Shown: positions 1 to 11,111, counted from the stretch's first letter. The stretch: DNA of 64,000 nt from Dechloromonas aromatica (nom. nud.) (GCA_017848965.1 JAFIHA010000048.1:88633-152632); one strand, 5' to 3'. Notes: generated from the sequence alone by a model not told the origin. Made by a program: numbers and translations.

Positions 1-1
1 C

Positions 2-1075
2 TTCCGCCTGAAAATCGCCGGCGCCGCGATCGGCGCCCTGGGCGCCCTGTTGCTGATCATCTACTTCCTGACCAACCACTTCGTCACCAAGCCGCTCGAA
101 CGGCTGCGCCACGGCCTGAGCGACATCGCCCGCGGCGAAGGCGATCTGACCCGTCGCCTGCCGGTCAACGGCTTGGATGAGGTTGGTCAGTCGTCGCATG
201 TTTTCAACCAGATGATGGACAACTTCCAGCAACTGGTCAGCCAGGTCCGCGATTCCGCCAGCCAGGTTTCCCGCCGCGTCGCCGCATTGACTGAAAACGC
301 CGACCGCGTGGCGCAAAGCTCGCGCCAGCAGAACGAAAAATCGAACGACGCCGCCTCCGCGGTCGAGCAACTGGTGTCGAGCATCTCCGAAATCGCCCGC
401 AGCGCCGAACACGTCCAGCAGCAGTCGCAGGAAAGCCTGGCCCGCGCCAACGAAGGCAACCGCAACCTGCAGACCTTGCTCGGCGAGATGGATGTCGTCG
501 AACGGGCGGTCAAGGAAATGGCCGACTCGGTCAACAACTTCGTGCGCAACACAGAATCGATCACGATGATGACGCGCGAGGTTAAGGACATTGCCGAACA
601 GACCAACCTGCTCGCCCTCAACGCCGCCATCGAGGCCGCCCGCGCTGGCGAACAGGGCCGCGGTTTCGCCGTCGTCGCCGACGAGGTGCGCAAGCTGGCC
701 GAAAAATCCTCGCACTCGGCGAGCGAGATCGACCGCATCACCGCCAGCCTGAGCGCCCAGTCGGTCGCCGTCCGGCGCAGCATCGAGGAAGGCATGCACC
801 ACCTCGAAACCAGCCAGGCTGCCGTCGACTCCGTTTCCAGCGTGCTGCAGGCCGCCAACGGCTCGGTCGCCGAAGTCGGCCACGGGCTCGATACCATTGC
901 TCAGGCCACCGACCAGCAGCGACGCGTGTCCGGCGATGTCGAATCGAGCATCGAAGCGATCGCCGGCATGGCCCGCGACAACACCGGTACCGTCGAACAG
1001 ACCGCCGGCGCCGCCCATGACCTGCGCCGCCTGGCCGAGGGATTGGCCAATCTGGTGGGCCGCTTCAAGGTCTGA
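2..1075 (+). CDS. Methyl-accepting chemotaxis protein, C-terminal part
   Basis: Transmembrane chemoreceptor cut by the left window edge; the open frame runs in from base 2 and an internal ATG at 50 is not the true start. The first residues form the end of a membrane helix (LLLIIYFL), followed by a HAMP linker (roughly the next 55 residues) and a long coiled-coil signalling domain. The hairpin tip carries the highly conserved MCP core around [18 protein letters not shown] and [14 protein letters not shown], where CheW and CheA dock. The ligand-binding part is outside the window, so the stimulus cannot be named. It converges on the kinase gene and shares the palindrome at 1097-1118 with it. Confidence 0.95.
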   Translation, partial: FRLKIAGAAIGALGALLLIIYFLTNHFVTKPLERLRHGLSDIARGEGDLTRRLPVNGLDEVGQSSHVFNQMMDNFQQLVSQVRDSASQVSRRVAALTENADRVAQSSRQQNEKSNDAASAVEQLVSSISEIARSAEHVQQQSQESLARANEGNRNLQTLLGEMDVVERAVKEMADSVNNFVRNTESITMMTREVKDIAEQTNLLALNAAIEAARAGEQGRGFAVVADEVRKLAEKSSHSASEIDRITASLSAQSVAVRRSIEEGMHHLETSQAAVDSVSSVLQAANGSVAEVGHGLDTIAQATDQQRRVSGDVESSIEAIAGMARDNTGTVEQTAGAAHDLRRLAEGLANLVGRFKV

Positions 1076-1096
1076 GCGCACCACCGCGCCAACCAC

Positions 1097-1118
1097 AACG
1101 CCGCCCGCGGGCGGCGTT
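1097..1118. terminator. Bidirectional terminator between convergent genes
   Basis: A perfect 22-bp palindrome (arms AACGCCGCCCG / CGGGCGGCGTT) followed by TATTC lies between the chemoreceptor stop (1075) and the kinase stop (1121). It suits a shared terminator for both convergent transcripts, although the U-tract is weak. Confidence 0.6.
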
Positions 1119-1120
1119 AT

Positions 1121-2479
1121 TCATTCCGGCGCCAGCTCCAGCGTCACCCCGCCGCATGACTTGCCGCCGTAATGCCCGCTGGCGTTATTGACGGCGGGCT
1201 GGCCGATGCTGGCGGCGATCTTGTTGACCTCACGCAGGCGATAAATCATGCGAGCGAGCAGCGCATCGCGCATGCGGCCCATCAGCTCTTCCGACGACAA
1301 AGCCAGCGCCGATGCATTGACCTCAAGGAACAGGGTCGGCTCCAGCGTCACCACCGTCGCGTGACGCAGGTCGCTCGACGGATGCAGGAAGGCCACCTCG
1401 CCGACCGGCTCGCCAACGCCAAGACGGCATAGTGCCTTGCCGCCCAACGAAACCTCGACGCTACCGGCAAGGATGATGCCGAACAGGCGGCTGTTGCTGC
1501 CCTCGGTGATCAAGCGGACATTGGCCGTCACCTGCCGCCACAGCGAGACGCGCAGAACTTCCCAGAGTTCGATGTTCTCGAATTCGGTGAAGAACTCGAC
1601 GCGACGTAACTGCTCGAAGTGCCGCATGTCGTGCTCGGTCTCGTCCTCTTCCAGGATCTTGTAGCGCACCGCCGAAAGATCCTTGGCCATTTCCGCGCCG
1701 TTGCGGTAACGGCTGTACAGGTCCTTTTCCAGCGCCTTGCGCAGGATCGCGTCGAGCCCTTCGGGAAGCGCCGGATTGAGCGCGCTGACCGCCGGCGGAT
1801 CGGTATTGACGATCTTGTACACCAGCGTCGCCTGGTTGTTGGCGCGGAAAGGCAGACGCCCGGTCAGCAGCTGGAACATGACGACGCCGAGCGAATAGAG
1901 GTCGGTCTTCTGGTTGAGCGGGTAGCCCTTGATCTGTTCCGGCGACATGTAGGCCGGCGAACCGACCCCCATGATGAAGGTCGAGTCGCGGTCGAGATCC
2001 TTGTTCAGGTTCAGCGCCAGGCCGAAATCGGCGATCTTCGGTTCGTCGCCGGCGGCGATCATGATGTTGGCCGGCTTGATGTCGCGATGGATGATGCCCT
2101 GCCGGTACGCCGCGTCGAGGGCCATGCAGCACTTGAAGATGATGCTGACCACCCGATGCAGCGGCAGCAGCTTGTCGATCCGGCAGTGCTGCTCGAGGCT
2201 GAAGCCGTCGACATATTCCATCGCCAGGTAGGCGAATTCGTCCTCGACCACGGCGTCGTAGACCCGCACGATGTTCGGGTGGTCTAAGCGACGGGAGACC
2301 ATCCCCTCGTTCTGGAAAAGCTTGCGCATGCGCCGCGACATGGCGGCGCAATCCTGGCCGAAACGAATGACCTTGACCGCAATCTGCCGCGCATTTTCCG
2401 GGTCGTCACAAAGATAGACCGTAGCGGTCGCTCCCTTGCCGAGCTCTCGGATGACGCGGTATTTGCCTATCGTTTCCAT
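1121..2479 (-). CDS. Ser/Thr protein kinase with C-terminal cyclic-nucleotide-binding-like domain
   Basis: A 452-aa Hanks-type kinase. Visible elements are the glycine loop (RELGKGATATVY), the ATP lysine in AVKVIRF, the catalytic loop HRDIKPANIMI, the DFG motif (DFGLAL) and the activation/P+1 segment GSPAYMSPEQIKG. About residues 300-430 resemble a cNMP-binding beta roll, with a phosphate-cassette-like stretch VGEVAFLH...LRHATV that keeps the Gly-Glu and an Arg. The start METIGKY at 2479 is chosen because homology begins there. The only strong Shine-Dalgarno (AAGGAGGT, about 2488-2495) is an unusual 20 nt upstream. The gene is divergent from grpE. No transmembrane segment is obvious, so it is probably cytosolic. 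The substrate is unknown. Confidence 0.88.
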   Translation of the reverse strand: METIGKYRVIRELGKGATATVYLCDDPENARQIAVKVIRFGQDCAAMSRRMRKLFQNEGMVSRRLDHPNIVRVYDAVVEDEFAYLAMEYVDGFSLEQHCRIDKLLPLHRVVSIIFKCCMALDAAYRQGIIHRDIKPANIMIAAGDEPKIADFGLALNLNKDLDRDSTFIMGVGSPAYMSPEQIKGYPLNQKTDLYSLGVVMFQLLTGRLPFRANNQATLVYKIVNTDPPAVSALNPALPEGLDAILRKALEKDLYSRYRNGAEMAKDLSAVRYKILEEDETEHDMRHFEQLRRVEFFTEFENIELWEVLRVSLWRQVTANVRLITEGSNSRLFGIILAGSVEVSLGGKALCRLGVGEPVGEVAFLHPSSDLRHATVVTLEPTLFLEVNASALALSSEELMGRMRDALLARMIYRLREVNKIAASIGQPAVNNASGHYGGKSCGGVTLELAPE

Positions 2480-2575
2480 GACATTGACGTTGAATGAATA
2501 CCTCCTTGGCGATGCTAGCACGCCGACGCGCGCAACAAAGCAAACAAATGTGTAGTAAAAAATTTTCGAGCGGCT

Positions 2576-2603
2576 CTTGAAATGTTTTTTTCCATCCCCA
2601 TCT
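2576..2603 (+). promoter_or_regulatory. Sigma-32 (RpoH) heat-shock promoter of grpE
   Basis: CTTGAA at 2576-2581, a 14-nt spacer, then CCCCATCT at 2596-2603. This matches the sigma-32 consensus (CTTGAA - 13 to 15 nt - CCCCATnT) at every defined position. It ends 29 nt before the grpE start codon. No CIRCE/HrcA inverted repeat is visible nearby. Confidence 0.85.
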
Positions 2604-2632
2604 CCCCGTTCGGTTTATTGGAGAAAATGCGC

Positions 2633-3187
2633 ATGTCTAACGAGGAAACCCCGCAGGACCACCTGCTCGATGCCGCCCAGGCGGAAACGCCGGCCAGCGA
2701 ACCGGAAAAGGAACGCCACATCGACGTTCTGCCGAGCCTGGAAGAACAGATCAAGGCGCTGGAACTGAAGGTCGCCGAAACCCATGACGCCTGGCTGCGC
2801 GCCAAGGCCGAAGGCGAAAACATCCGCCGCCGCGCTCAAGAAGACATCAGCAAGGCGCACAAGTTCGCGGTCGAGAAATTCGCCGGCGAACTGCTCGCCG
2901 TCAAGGACAGCCTGGAAGCGGCGCTGGCGGTGCCGGAGCAGACGGTCGAGAGTTTCAAGTCCGGCGTCGAGCTGACCTTGAAGCAACTGGTTGCGGCTTT
3001 TGAGAAGAACGCGCTGAACGAGGTCAACCCGGTCGGCGAAAAATTCGACCCGCACAAGCACCAGGCGATCGGCATGGTTGATTCCGAGCAGGAAGCGAAC
3101 ACCGTCGTCACCGTACTGCAGAAGGGCTACCTGATCGCCGACCGCGTATTGAGGCCGGCCCTGGTCATGGTCGCCAAGGGCAAATAA
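2633..3187 (+). CDS. grpE: Nucleotide exchange factor GrpE
   Basis: A 184-aa cochaperone that releases ADP from DnaK. An acidic disordered N-terminus is followed by a long coiled coil ([14 protein letters not shown]...) and the C-terminal beta domain with the family signature around [16 protein letters not shown] and [16 protein letters not shown]. In-frame ATGs exist at 2582, 2627 and 2633. ATG 2633 (MSNEETP) is preferred because TTGGAG at 2618-2623 then lies 9 nt upstream. The 2582 start lies inside the sigma-32 promoter and is excluded. First gene of the grpE-dnaK-dnaJ chaperone cluster. Confidence 0.97.
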   Translation: MSNEETPQDHLLDAAQAETPASEPEKERHIDVLPSLEEQIKALELKVAETHDAWLRAKAEGENIRRRAQEDISKAHKFAVEKFAGELLAVKDSLEAALAVPEQTVESFKSGVELTLKQLVAAFEKNALNEVNPVGEKFDPHKHQAIGMVDSEQEANTVVTVLQKGYLIADRVLRPALVMVAKGK

Positions 3188-3191
3188 TCCA

Positions 3192-3219
3192 CTTGAAATC
3201 CGGGGCGACGCCCCCACTT
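3192..3219 (+). promoter_or_regulatory. Second sigma-32-type promoter, upstream of dnaK
   Basis: CTTGAA at 3192-3197, a 14-nt spacer, then CCCCACTT at 3212-3219, one mismatch from CCCCATnT. The spacer length equals that of the grpE promoter. It lies in the 69-bp grpE-dnaK gap and would give dnaK its own heat-shock start. The spacer contains a GGGGCG/CGCCCC inverted repeat. Confidence 0.7.
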
Positions 3220-3256
3220 CACGAACATCGCTAATTCACTTTCAGGAAAGAACATC

Positions 3257-5197
<1,941 letters not shown>

Positions 5198-5224
5198 AAC
5201 GGGCGCCCGGGCGTCGCTTTAAGT

Positions 5225-5266
5225 GGCCGGATCGAAGCGGACGCCCCGGCGCCGCTTGATCCGGCC
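5225..5266 (+). promoter_or_regulatory. Long hairpin in the dnaK-dnaJ gap
   Basis: Left arm 5225-5240 and right arm 5252-5266 pair over 15 bp with one bulged G at 5234 (GGCCGGATCgAAGCGG versus CCGCTTGATCCGGCC), followed by only three T. It could be a partial terminator/attenuator or an mRNA-processing stem that lowers dnaJ expression relative to dnaK. The short T-run argues against a full terminator. Confidence 0.6.
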
Positions 5267-5293
5267 TTTGTGCAGTAACTGACGGGAACCATC

Positions 5294-6430
5294 ATGTCTA
5301 AACGCGATTTTTACGAAATCCTCGGCGTCAACCGCGACGCTTCGGACGACGAAATCAAGAAGGCCTACCGCAAGCTGGCCATGAAGCACCACCCGGACCG
5401 CAACCCGGACAATCCGGGCGCCGAGGAAAAGTTCAAGGAAGCCAAGGAAGCCTACGAAATCCTCTCCGATAGCCAGAAGCGCGCCGCTTACGACCAATAT
5501 GGTCACGCCGGCATCGACCCGCAGTCCGGCATGGGAGGGTTCGGCGGTGGCGGTGGTGGCGGCTTTGCCGACGCCTTCGGCGGCATCTTCGACGAGATCT
5601 TCGGTGGCCGGGCCGGCGGCGGCGGTGGCGGCGGTCGTTCCAACATCTACCGCGGCGCCGACCTGCGTTACAACCTGGAAATCACGCTCGAACAGGCCGC
5701 GCACGGCACCGAAACCAAGATCCGCATCCCGACCATGGAGGAATGCGAGGTCTGCCACGGTTCCGGCGCCAAGGCCGGCACCCAGCCGAAGACCTGCCCG
5801 ACCTGCGGCGGCTCCGGCCAGGTGCGCCTGCAACAAGGCTTCTTCTCGATCCAGCAGACCTGCCACAAGTGCCACGGCACCGGCCGCTTCATCGCCGACC
5901 CGTGCACCAACTGCGGCGGTGCCGGTCGTATCAAGCAGCACAAGACCCTGGCGGTAAAGATTCCGGCCGGCGTGGACGAAGGCGATCGCATCCGGCTCGC
6001 CGGCGAGGGCGAACACGGCGTCAACGGCGGCCCGCCGGGCGACCTCTACGTGCAGATCCACCTCAAGCAGCACGCGGTGTTCCAGCGCGACCACAACGAC
6101 CTCCACTGCGAAATGCCGATTTCCTTCACCACGGCAGCGCTCGGTGGCGAGATCGAAATTCCGACCCTGGATGGCGCCGCGGCCATCAAGATTCCGCCGG
6201 AAACCCAGTCCGGCCGCGTCTTCCGCCTGCGCGGCAAGGGCATCAAGGGAGTGCGCAGCCACACCCACGGCGACCTGCTCTGCCATGTCGTCGTCGAAAC
6301 CCCGATCAACCTGACCGAACGCCAGAAGGATCTGCTGCGCGAACTGGAGGAATCAAGCAAGGGTTCCGACAAGCACAACCCCCGCGCCAAGTCGTGGATG
6401 GACAAAGTCCGGGAATTCTTCGGAGAATGA
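5294..6430 (+). CDS. dnaJ: Chaperone protein DnaJ (Hsp40)
   Basis: A 378-aa class I J-protein. The J domain (residues 1-70) has the HPD tripeptide at 33-35 that triggers DnaK ATPase. A Gly/Phe-rich region follows, then a zinc domain with four CxxCxGxG repeats ([32 protein letters not shown]), then the C-terminal client-binding domains. ATG 5294 follows a short GGGA element. The 3' end, coding for EFFGE and the stop, is echoed twice further downstream as part of a tandem duplication (6407-6620). Confidence 0.99.
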   Translation: MSKRDFYEILGVNRDASDDEIKKAYRKLAMKHHPDRNPDNPGAEEKFKEAKEAYEILSDSQKRAAYDQYGHAGIDPQSGMGGFGGGGGGGFADAFGGIFDEIFGGRAGGGGGGGRSNIYRGADLRYNLEITLEQAAHGTETKIRIPTMEECEVCHGSGAKAGTQPKTCPTCGGSGQVRLQQGFFSIQQTCHKCHGTGRFIADPCTNCGGAGRIKQHKTLAVKIPAGVDEGDRIRLAGEGEHGVNGGPPGDLYVQIHLKQHAVFQRDHNDLHCEMPISFTTAALGGEIEIPTLDGAAAIKIPPETQSGRVFRLRGKGIKGVRSHTHGDLLCHVVVETPINLTERQKDLLRELEESSKGSDKHNPRAKSWMDKVREFFGE

Positions 6431-6438
6431 TTTCCTGA

Positions 6439-6503
6439 CCTTGCGGTGCAGGCTAACTTGCTCAAGCAAGTTAAGGGGCGTAGCCCCGGCCGGAACCACA
6501 AGG
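6439..6503. repeat. Cloverleaf-like palindromic repeat, copy A
   Basis: A 65-bp element predicted to fold as an outer stem plus two hairpins. The outer stem is CCTTGCGGT (6439-6447) with ACCACAAGG (6495-6503). Hairpin 1 is TAACTTGC-TCAA-GCAAGTTA (6454-6473). Hairpin 2 is GGGGC-GTA-GCCCC (6475-6487). It is the first of two copies with a 96-bp period. Compare copy B for compensating changes. Confidence 0.85.
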
Positions 6504-6534
6504 CTCAGGAATTTTTCGGGGAATGATTCCCGTA

Positions 6535-6599
6535 CCTTGCAGCGCAGGCTAACCCGCGTTGGCGGGTTAAGGCGCGTAGCGCCGGCCGCAGCTACAAGG
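6535..6599. repeat. Cloverleaf-like palindromic repeat, copy B
   Basis: Same architecture as copy A. The outer stem is CCTTGCAGC with GCTACAAGG. Hairpin 1 is TAACCCGC-GTTG-GCGGGTTA (6550-6569). Hairpin 2 is GGCGC-GTA-GCGCC (6571-6583). Most base differences from copy A come in complementary pairs, so each stem stays paired. The spacer before it (6504-6534) repeats the last codons of dnaJ, and a third echo of the dnaJ tail sits at about 6603-6620. Confidence 0.85.
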
Positions 6600-6643
6600 T
6601 CTGTGAATTCTTCGGCGAGCAAACCCGCGCCACCAGAAATGCA

Positions 6644-6671
6644 AACGACCCGTTATCGAACGGGCCGTTTT
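6644..6671. terminator. Terminator downstream of cysS (and of the dnaJ side)
   Basis: A stem AAACGaCCCGTT (6644-6655), loop ATCG, AACGGGcCGTTT (6660-6671), with T-rich flanks on both strands. It lies between the cysS stop (6694, minus strand) and the dnaJ repeats, so it can serve both convergent transcripts. Confidence 0.7.
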
Positions 6672-6693
6672 CATTGATTGCCAGCGACGCTGT

Positions 6694-8064
6694 TCAGGCA
6701 CGCCGCCAGGTGGTTCCCTGCGGACCGTCGTCGAGGACGATGCCAGCGGCCTTCAGCTCGTCGCGGATGCGGTCGGCTTCAGCGAAGTCGCGCGCCTTCT
6801 TGGCCGCCGCACGGCTGGCGATCAATGCTTCGACCGCCGCTTCATCGATCCCGTCGGCCGCCCCACCGGCCCGCAGATAAGCCTGCGGCGCGCGTTCGAG
6901 CAATCCGATCACTCCGGCCAGAGCCTTGAGCAGACCCGACAGTTCCCCGGACTTCTGACGGTTGGCTTCGGCGGCCAGCTCGAAGAGGACGGCGATCGCA
7001 CCGTGCGAATCGAAATCCTCGTTCAAGGCAGCGGCAAAACGGGCGGCAAAATCCTGCTTCCAGTCGATGGCCACCGGCACCGGCGGCACGTCGCGCAACG
7101 TGAAGTAAAGACCGTCGAGCGAGCGCTTGGCGTCGTCGAGGTGGGCATCGGAATAGTTCAGCGGGCTACGGTAATGGGCGCGCAGGATGAAGAAGCGAAC
7201 GACTTCGGCATCGAATTTCTTCAGCACCTCGCGGATGGTGAAGAAATTGCCCAGCGACTTCGACATCTTTTCGTTGTCGACCCGGACAAAACCGTTGTGC
7301 ATCCAGTAATTGACGTAGCCGCAGCAATTCGCGCCCTCGGACTGGGCGATCTCGTTCTCGTGATGCGGGAACTGCAGATCCTGACCGCCGCCGTGGATGT
7401 CGAAATGTTTGCCGAGCAGCGACGAACTCATCGCCGAGCATTCGATATGCCAGCCCGGCCGTCCTTCGCCCCAGGGCGACGCCCAGGCCGGCTCGCCCGG
7501 CTTGGCATGCTTCCAGAGAACGAAATCGAGCGGGTCCTGCTTGGCGGTATCGACTTCGACGCGCTCACCGGCGCGCAGGTCGTCGAGCGATTTGCCGGAC
7601 AGCTTGCCGTAGCCCGGAAACTTGCGCACCGCATAATTGACGTCGCCGTCGGCCGCCAGATAAGCCAGGCCATTGGCTTCGAGCTTACCGATCAGCTCCA
7701 GCATCTGCGGCACATACTCGGTCGCCCGCGGCTCGTGATCGGGGCGCAGCACGCCCAGCGCGTCGGCGTCCTCGTGCATGAAACCGATGAAACGATCGGT
7801 CAATTGCTGGATGCTTTCACCGTTCTCCGCCGCACGACGAATGATCTTGTCATCGATATCGGTAATATTGCGAACGTAGGTCACCTCGTAGCCACGCGTT
7901 CTCAGCCAGCGATAAACCATGTCGAAGACGACCATCACCCGGGCATGGCCCAGGTGACAATAGTCGTAGACCGTCATCCCGCAGACATACATGCGAACCT
8001 TGTTGGCTTCGATCGGTTCGAAAACCTGCTTTTCGCGCTTGAGGGAGTTGAATATCTTTAGCAT
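6694..8064 (-). CDS. cysS: Cysteine--tRNA ligase
   Basis: A 456-aa class Ia synthetase charging tRNA-Cys. The zinc cysteine C28 lies in [18 protein letters not shown], with the HIGH-type motif HLGH at 37-40 and KMSKSLGN near residue 265. The length matches the family (about 460). ATG 8064 begins exactly where CysRS homology begins (MLKIFNSL). It is divergent from the TPR gene, with about 100 bp between the start codons. Confidence 0.98.
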   Translation of the reverse strand: MLKIFNSLKREKQVFEPIEANKVRMYVCGMTVYDYCHLGHARVMVVFDMVYRWLRTRGYEVTYVRNITDIDDKIIRRAAENGESIQQLTDRFIGFMHEDADALGVLRPDHEPRATEYVPQMLELIGKLEANGLAYLAADGDVNYAVRKFPGYGKLSGKSLDDLRAGERVEVDTAKQDPLDFVLWKHAKPGEPAWASPWGEGRPGWHIECSAMSSSLLGKHFDIHGGGQDLQFPHHENEIAQSEGANCCGYVNYWMHNGFVRVDNEKMSKSLGNFFTIREVLKKFDAEVVRFFILRAHYRSPLNYSDAHLDDAKRSLDGLYFTLRDVPPVPVAIDWKQDFAARFAAALNEDFDSHGAIAVLFELAAEANRQKSGELSGLLKALAGVIGLLERAPQAYLRAGGAADGIDEAAVEALIASRAAAKKARDFAEADRIRDELKAAGIVLDDGPQGTTWRRA

Positions 8065-8166
8065 GACGGAATGAAAAGATGCAGAATTGGCCCTGCAAAC
8101 CTATGGCTTTATCCGCTTCTTTGGTAGAATCGAGTGATTGAAAAACTCAGAAATTATAGCACGGCG

Positions 8167-9237
8167 ATGACCACCCTATCCTTGTTCCAGCCTCGCTTCC
8201 GGACGCTACGCGCGTTCGCCTTCTGCCTGTCAATCGGCTTTGCCGGCCCGGTACTGGCTGACAACCTGCCTGACATCCAGCGCTTGATCAAACAGGGACA
8301 GCACGCACAGGCCCTGGAAAAGGTCGACCAATATCTGAGCAGCCGGCCCAAAGATGCCCAGGGGCGTTTCCTCAAGGGGCTGATCCTCACCGAACTGAAC
8401 CGCCCCGCCGATGCCATCGGCGTCTTCACCAAGCTCTCCGAGGACTATCCGGAGCTGCCCGAACCCTACAACAACCTGGCCGTGCTCTACGCCCAGCAGA
8501 AGCAGTATGACAAGGCGCGCACCGCCCTGGAAATGGCGATCCGCACTCACCCCTCCTACGCCATCGCCTACGAGAACCTCGGCGACGTCTATGCCAAGCT
8601 GGCCAGCCAGGCCTACGACAAGGCGCTGCAACTCGACGGCGCGAATGCGACCACGCAGAACAAGCTGGCGCTGATCCGCGACCTGGTCAGCACCTCCGGC
8701 AAGGGCAACGTCCGGCCGCCAGTGGTCGCCGCCGCTCCGGCACCGGCGCCCGTTCCGGCCCCGGCGCCCGCCCCGGTCGCCGCTGCCAAACCGACGCCGA
8801 CTGCCACCGTCGTTGCCACCACGCCGGGCGCCGCCGCCGCGGCCCCCACCCCGGTCGCAGCCGCCGAAACCAAGCGACCGGCCCCGGCCAAGGCAGCCGG
8901 CAACGACGACGTGGCGCAGGCCATCGCCTCCTGGGCCCAAGCCTGGTCGCAAAAGGACATGAAGGCCTACTTTGCCGCCTACGCCAACAGCTTCGAACCC
9001 GGGAAGGGCGCCAGCCGCAAGGCCTGGGAAGCTGAACGCTCGCAGCGGATCGGCGAACGCCCCGGCAAGATTTCGGTAACTTACGAGGAACCGACGATCA
9101 GCGTGGACGGCAACACTGCCACGGCCCGTTTCCGCCAGCACTACAAGGCACCGGGCCTCAACAGTTCGAGCTGGAAGACGCTGGTGTTCGTTCGCTCCGG
9201 TAGCAAGTGGCTGATCCAGGAAGAAAAAGCTCGTTGA
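8167..9237 (+). CDS. Secreted TPR protein with C-terminal NTF2-like domain
   Basis: A 356-aa exported protein. It starts at ATG 8167 (MTTLSLFQP) with a hydrophobic signal segment ending near VLADNLP; the GTG at 8134 lacks this rationale. Residues 40-180 form TPR-type helices (AQGRFLKGLILTELNRPADA; EPYNNLAVLYAQQKQYDKAR). A Pro/Ala-rich linker of about 70 residues follows, then a roughly 105-residue NTF2/SnoaL-like domain (WAQAWSQKDMKAYFAAYA ... WLIQEEKAR). Its stop overlaps the L,D-transpeptidase start (TGATG), and both proteins end in related domains. This suggests a partner in periplasmic wall remodelling. The exact function is unknown. Confidence 0.8.
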   Translation: MTTLSLFQPRFRTLRAFAFCLSIGFAGPVLADNLPDIQRLIKQGQHAQALEKVDQYLSSRPKDAQGRFLKGLILTELNRPADAIGVFTKLSEDYPELPEPYNNLAVLYAQQKQYDKARTALEMAIRTHPSYAIAYENLGDVYAKLASQAYDKALQLDGANATTQNKLALIRDLVSTSGKGNVRPPVVAAAPAPAPVPAPAPAPVAAAKPTPTATVVATTPGAAAAAPTPVAAAETKRPAPAKAAGNDDVAQAIASWAQAWSQKDMKAYFAAYANSFEPGKGASRKAWEAERSQRIGERPGKISVTYEEPTISVDGNTATARFRQHYKAPGLNSSSWKTLVFVRSGSKWLIQEEKAR

Positions 9238-10538
9238 TGCGCATACGGAAGTTGTTACTGCCAGGCCTGACCGGCCTGGCAGTTGTCGTTTCTGCACTGT
9301 ATTTTTTCCCTCGGGAAAAGCACGCTGACCCGGTCAGTCAAGCAGCAGCACAGAATCCTCCAATATCGCAGATCTGGCCGGACCACGGCCCTTCTGCGTC
9401 ATCGCCGCCGCCAGCGCCCGAACTCGTCGATGGCAGCCCGGAGGCTCGTCTCGTCGGCATCTTCCACGAGATTGAGCAGCGCAACCTGAATCGCGCGCTG
9501 GAACTTACCGAAGCCCTGCTGCAGCAACATCCAAACTACCGCTTGGCACATCTGATCAAGGGCGACCTGCTGCTGGCGCGCACCCGACCGATCGAGAATT
9601 TCGGCGCCGCCCAAGGGGCTCCAGCCGAGCGCGTCGCCGACCTGCGCGCCGAGGCGCTCAAACGCCTGCAAGGCTACCGCGAGAAGCCGGCGGCGAATTC
9701 TGTACCCCGCTATCTGGTGCAAATGCGCCCGGACCAACGCTACGCCGTGGTCATCGACACGCAGCGTTCACGCCTCTACCTCTACGAAAACGACCTGCAA
9801 AATGGTGGCCGGCCGCGCTTCGTCGCCGACTACTACGTCACCCAAGGCAAGCTCGGCGCCGACAAGCTGGCAGAAGGCGACAAGAAGACACCGATCGGCG
9901 TCTATCACGTGACCGCCGATCTGTCGCGCCAGAAGTTGCCGGACCTTTACGGCAACGGCGCCTTCCCGATCAATTACCCGAACGAATGGGACCGCCGCCA
10001 GGGCCGTGGCGGCAGCGGTATCTGGCTGCACGGCACGCAATCCGACACCTTCTCGCGGCCGCCGCTCGCTTCAGATGGCTGCGTCGTGCTGACCAACCAG
10101 GATCTCGACGCCATCCGCAGCAACCTGCAGGTCGGACTGACGCCGGTGATCATCAGCGACAGCATCGAGTGGCTGTCGCTCGACGACTGGGCCAAGGAGC
10201 GTGAAGCCCTCAACCAGACCATCGAGACCTGGCGCGCCGACTGGGAGAGTCGCGACACCGCCCGCTACCTGAACCACTATTCGCGCCAGTTCAGCGCCGG
10301 CGGCCAGAATTTCGCGCAGTTCGCCGAACAGAAGCGCTCGGTCAACGCTGGCAAGGAATGGATCAAGGTCCGCCTCGACAATCTTTCGGTGTTCCGCAAT
10401 CCGGGCAAGGAAGAACTGATCGTCGTCACCTTCGACCAGGATTACCGCAGCAACAACCTCAACAACCGGATGAAGAAACGCCAGTACTGGGTACGCGAAG
10501 GCGGCCGCTGGAAGATCATCTACGAAGGAGCCGCCTGA
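9237..10538 (+). CDS. L,D-transpeptidase (YkuD family) with C-terminal NTF2-like domain
   Basis: A 433-aa probable periplasmic enzyme forming 3-3 peptidoglycan cross-links or attaching proteins to peptidoglycan. An N-terminal membrane anchor ([19 protein letters not shown]) precedes a helical repeat region. The YkuD catalytic domain carries the HGT...S.GC signature ([20 protein letters not shown]), the Cys being the nucleophile. The last 110 residues ([17 protein letters not shown] ... WKIIYEGAA) form an NTF2-like domain resembling the one ending the preceding protein. ATG 9237 overlaps the upstream TGA by one base. Physiological acceptor not deducible. Confidence 0.88.
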   Translation: MRIRKLLLPGLTGLAVVVSALYFFPREKHADPVSQAAAQNPPISQIWPDHGPSASSPPPAPELVDGSPEARLVGIFHEIEQRNLNRALELTEALLQQHPNYRLAHLIKGDLLLARTRPIENFGAAQGAPAERVADLRAEALKRLQGYREKPAANSVPRYLVQMRPDQRYAVVIDTQRSRLYLYENDLQNGGRPRFVADYYVTQGKLGADKLAEGDKKTPIGVYHVTADLSRQKLPDLYGNGAFPINYPNEWDRRQGRGGSGIWLHGTQSDTFSRPPLASDGCVVLTNQDLDAIRSNLQVGLTPVIISDSIEWLSLDDWAKEREALNQTIETWRADWESRDTARYLNHYSRQFSAGGQNFAQFAEQKRSVNAGKEWIKVRLDNLSVFRNPGKEELIVVTFDQDYRSNNLNNRMKKRQYWVREGGRWKIIYEGAA

Positions 10539-10539
10539 C

Positions 10540-11100
10540 ATGAAGAAACTGACTGGCATTCTCGCCGCCCTGACGCTGTGCTCGACGCTCGCCCAGGCCG
10601 CCCCAACCCTGGAACTGCAGACCAGCCTCGGCCGCATCGTCGTCGAACTAGACGCCCAGAAGGCACCGAAGAGCAGCGCCAACTTCCTGCAATATGCGAA
10701 GGACGGTTTCTACAACGGCACCGTCTTCCACCGCGTGATCCCCGGCTTCATGATTCAGGGCGGCGGCTTCGACGCTGGCATGTCGCAGAAAGCTACCCGC
10801 GCGCCGATCGAGAACGAGGCGAAGAACGGTCTCAGGAACCGCCGCGGCACGCTGGCCATGGCCCGTACCATGGACCCACACTCGGCGACCGCGCAGTTCT
10901 TCATCAACCACGCCGACAATGCCCCGCTCGACTACCCGGGCAACGATGGCTGGGGCTATGCCGTCTTCGGCAAGGTCACCGAGGGCATGGACGTGGTCGA
11001 CAAGATCGCCAGCCAGCCCACCACCAGCAAGGGCTTCCACCAGGACGTGCCGCGCACGCCGGTGGTCATCCAGAACGTCAAGATTCTCTCCGAAAAATAA
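10540..11100 (+). CDS. ppiA: Periplasmic peptidyl-prolyl cis-trans isomerase (cyclophilin)
   Basis: A 186-aa cyclophilin-type prolyl isomerase. A Sec signal peptide ([20 protein letters not shown], cleaved near residue 20) places it in the periplasm. The cyclophilin core shows [15 protein letters not shown], with the catalytic Arg in FHR, and [10 protein letters not shown]. It begins one base after the upstream TGA, so it is co-transcribed with the cell-wall genes. A cytosolic paralogue follows immediately. Confidence 0.93.
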   Translation: MKKLTGILAALTLCSTLAQAAPTLELQTSLGRIVVELDAQKAPKSSANFLQYAKDGFYNGTVFHRVIPGFMIQGGGFDAGMSQKATRAPIENEAKNGLRNRRGTLAMARTMDPHSATAQFFINHADNAPLDYPGNDGWGYAVFGKVTEGMDVVDKIASQPTTSKGFHQDVPRTPVVIQNVKILSEK

Positions 11101-11111
11101 GGAACTCCCCC

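Noticed and set aside
2480-2632. CIRCE element for HrcA control of the chaperone genes
   Set aside because: No TTAGCACTC-N9-GAGTGCTAA-like inverted repeat is present before grpE, dnaK or dnaJ; the sigma-32 promoters explain regulation.
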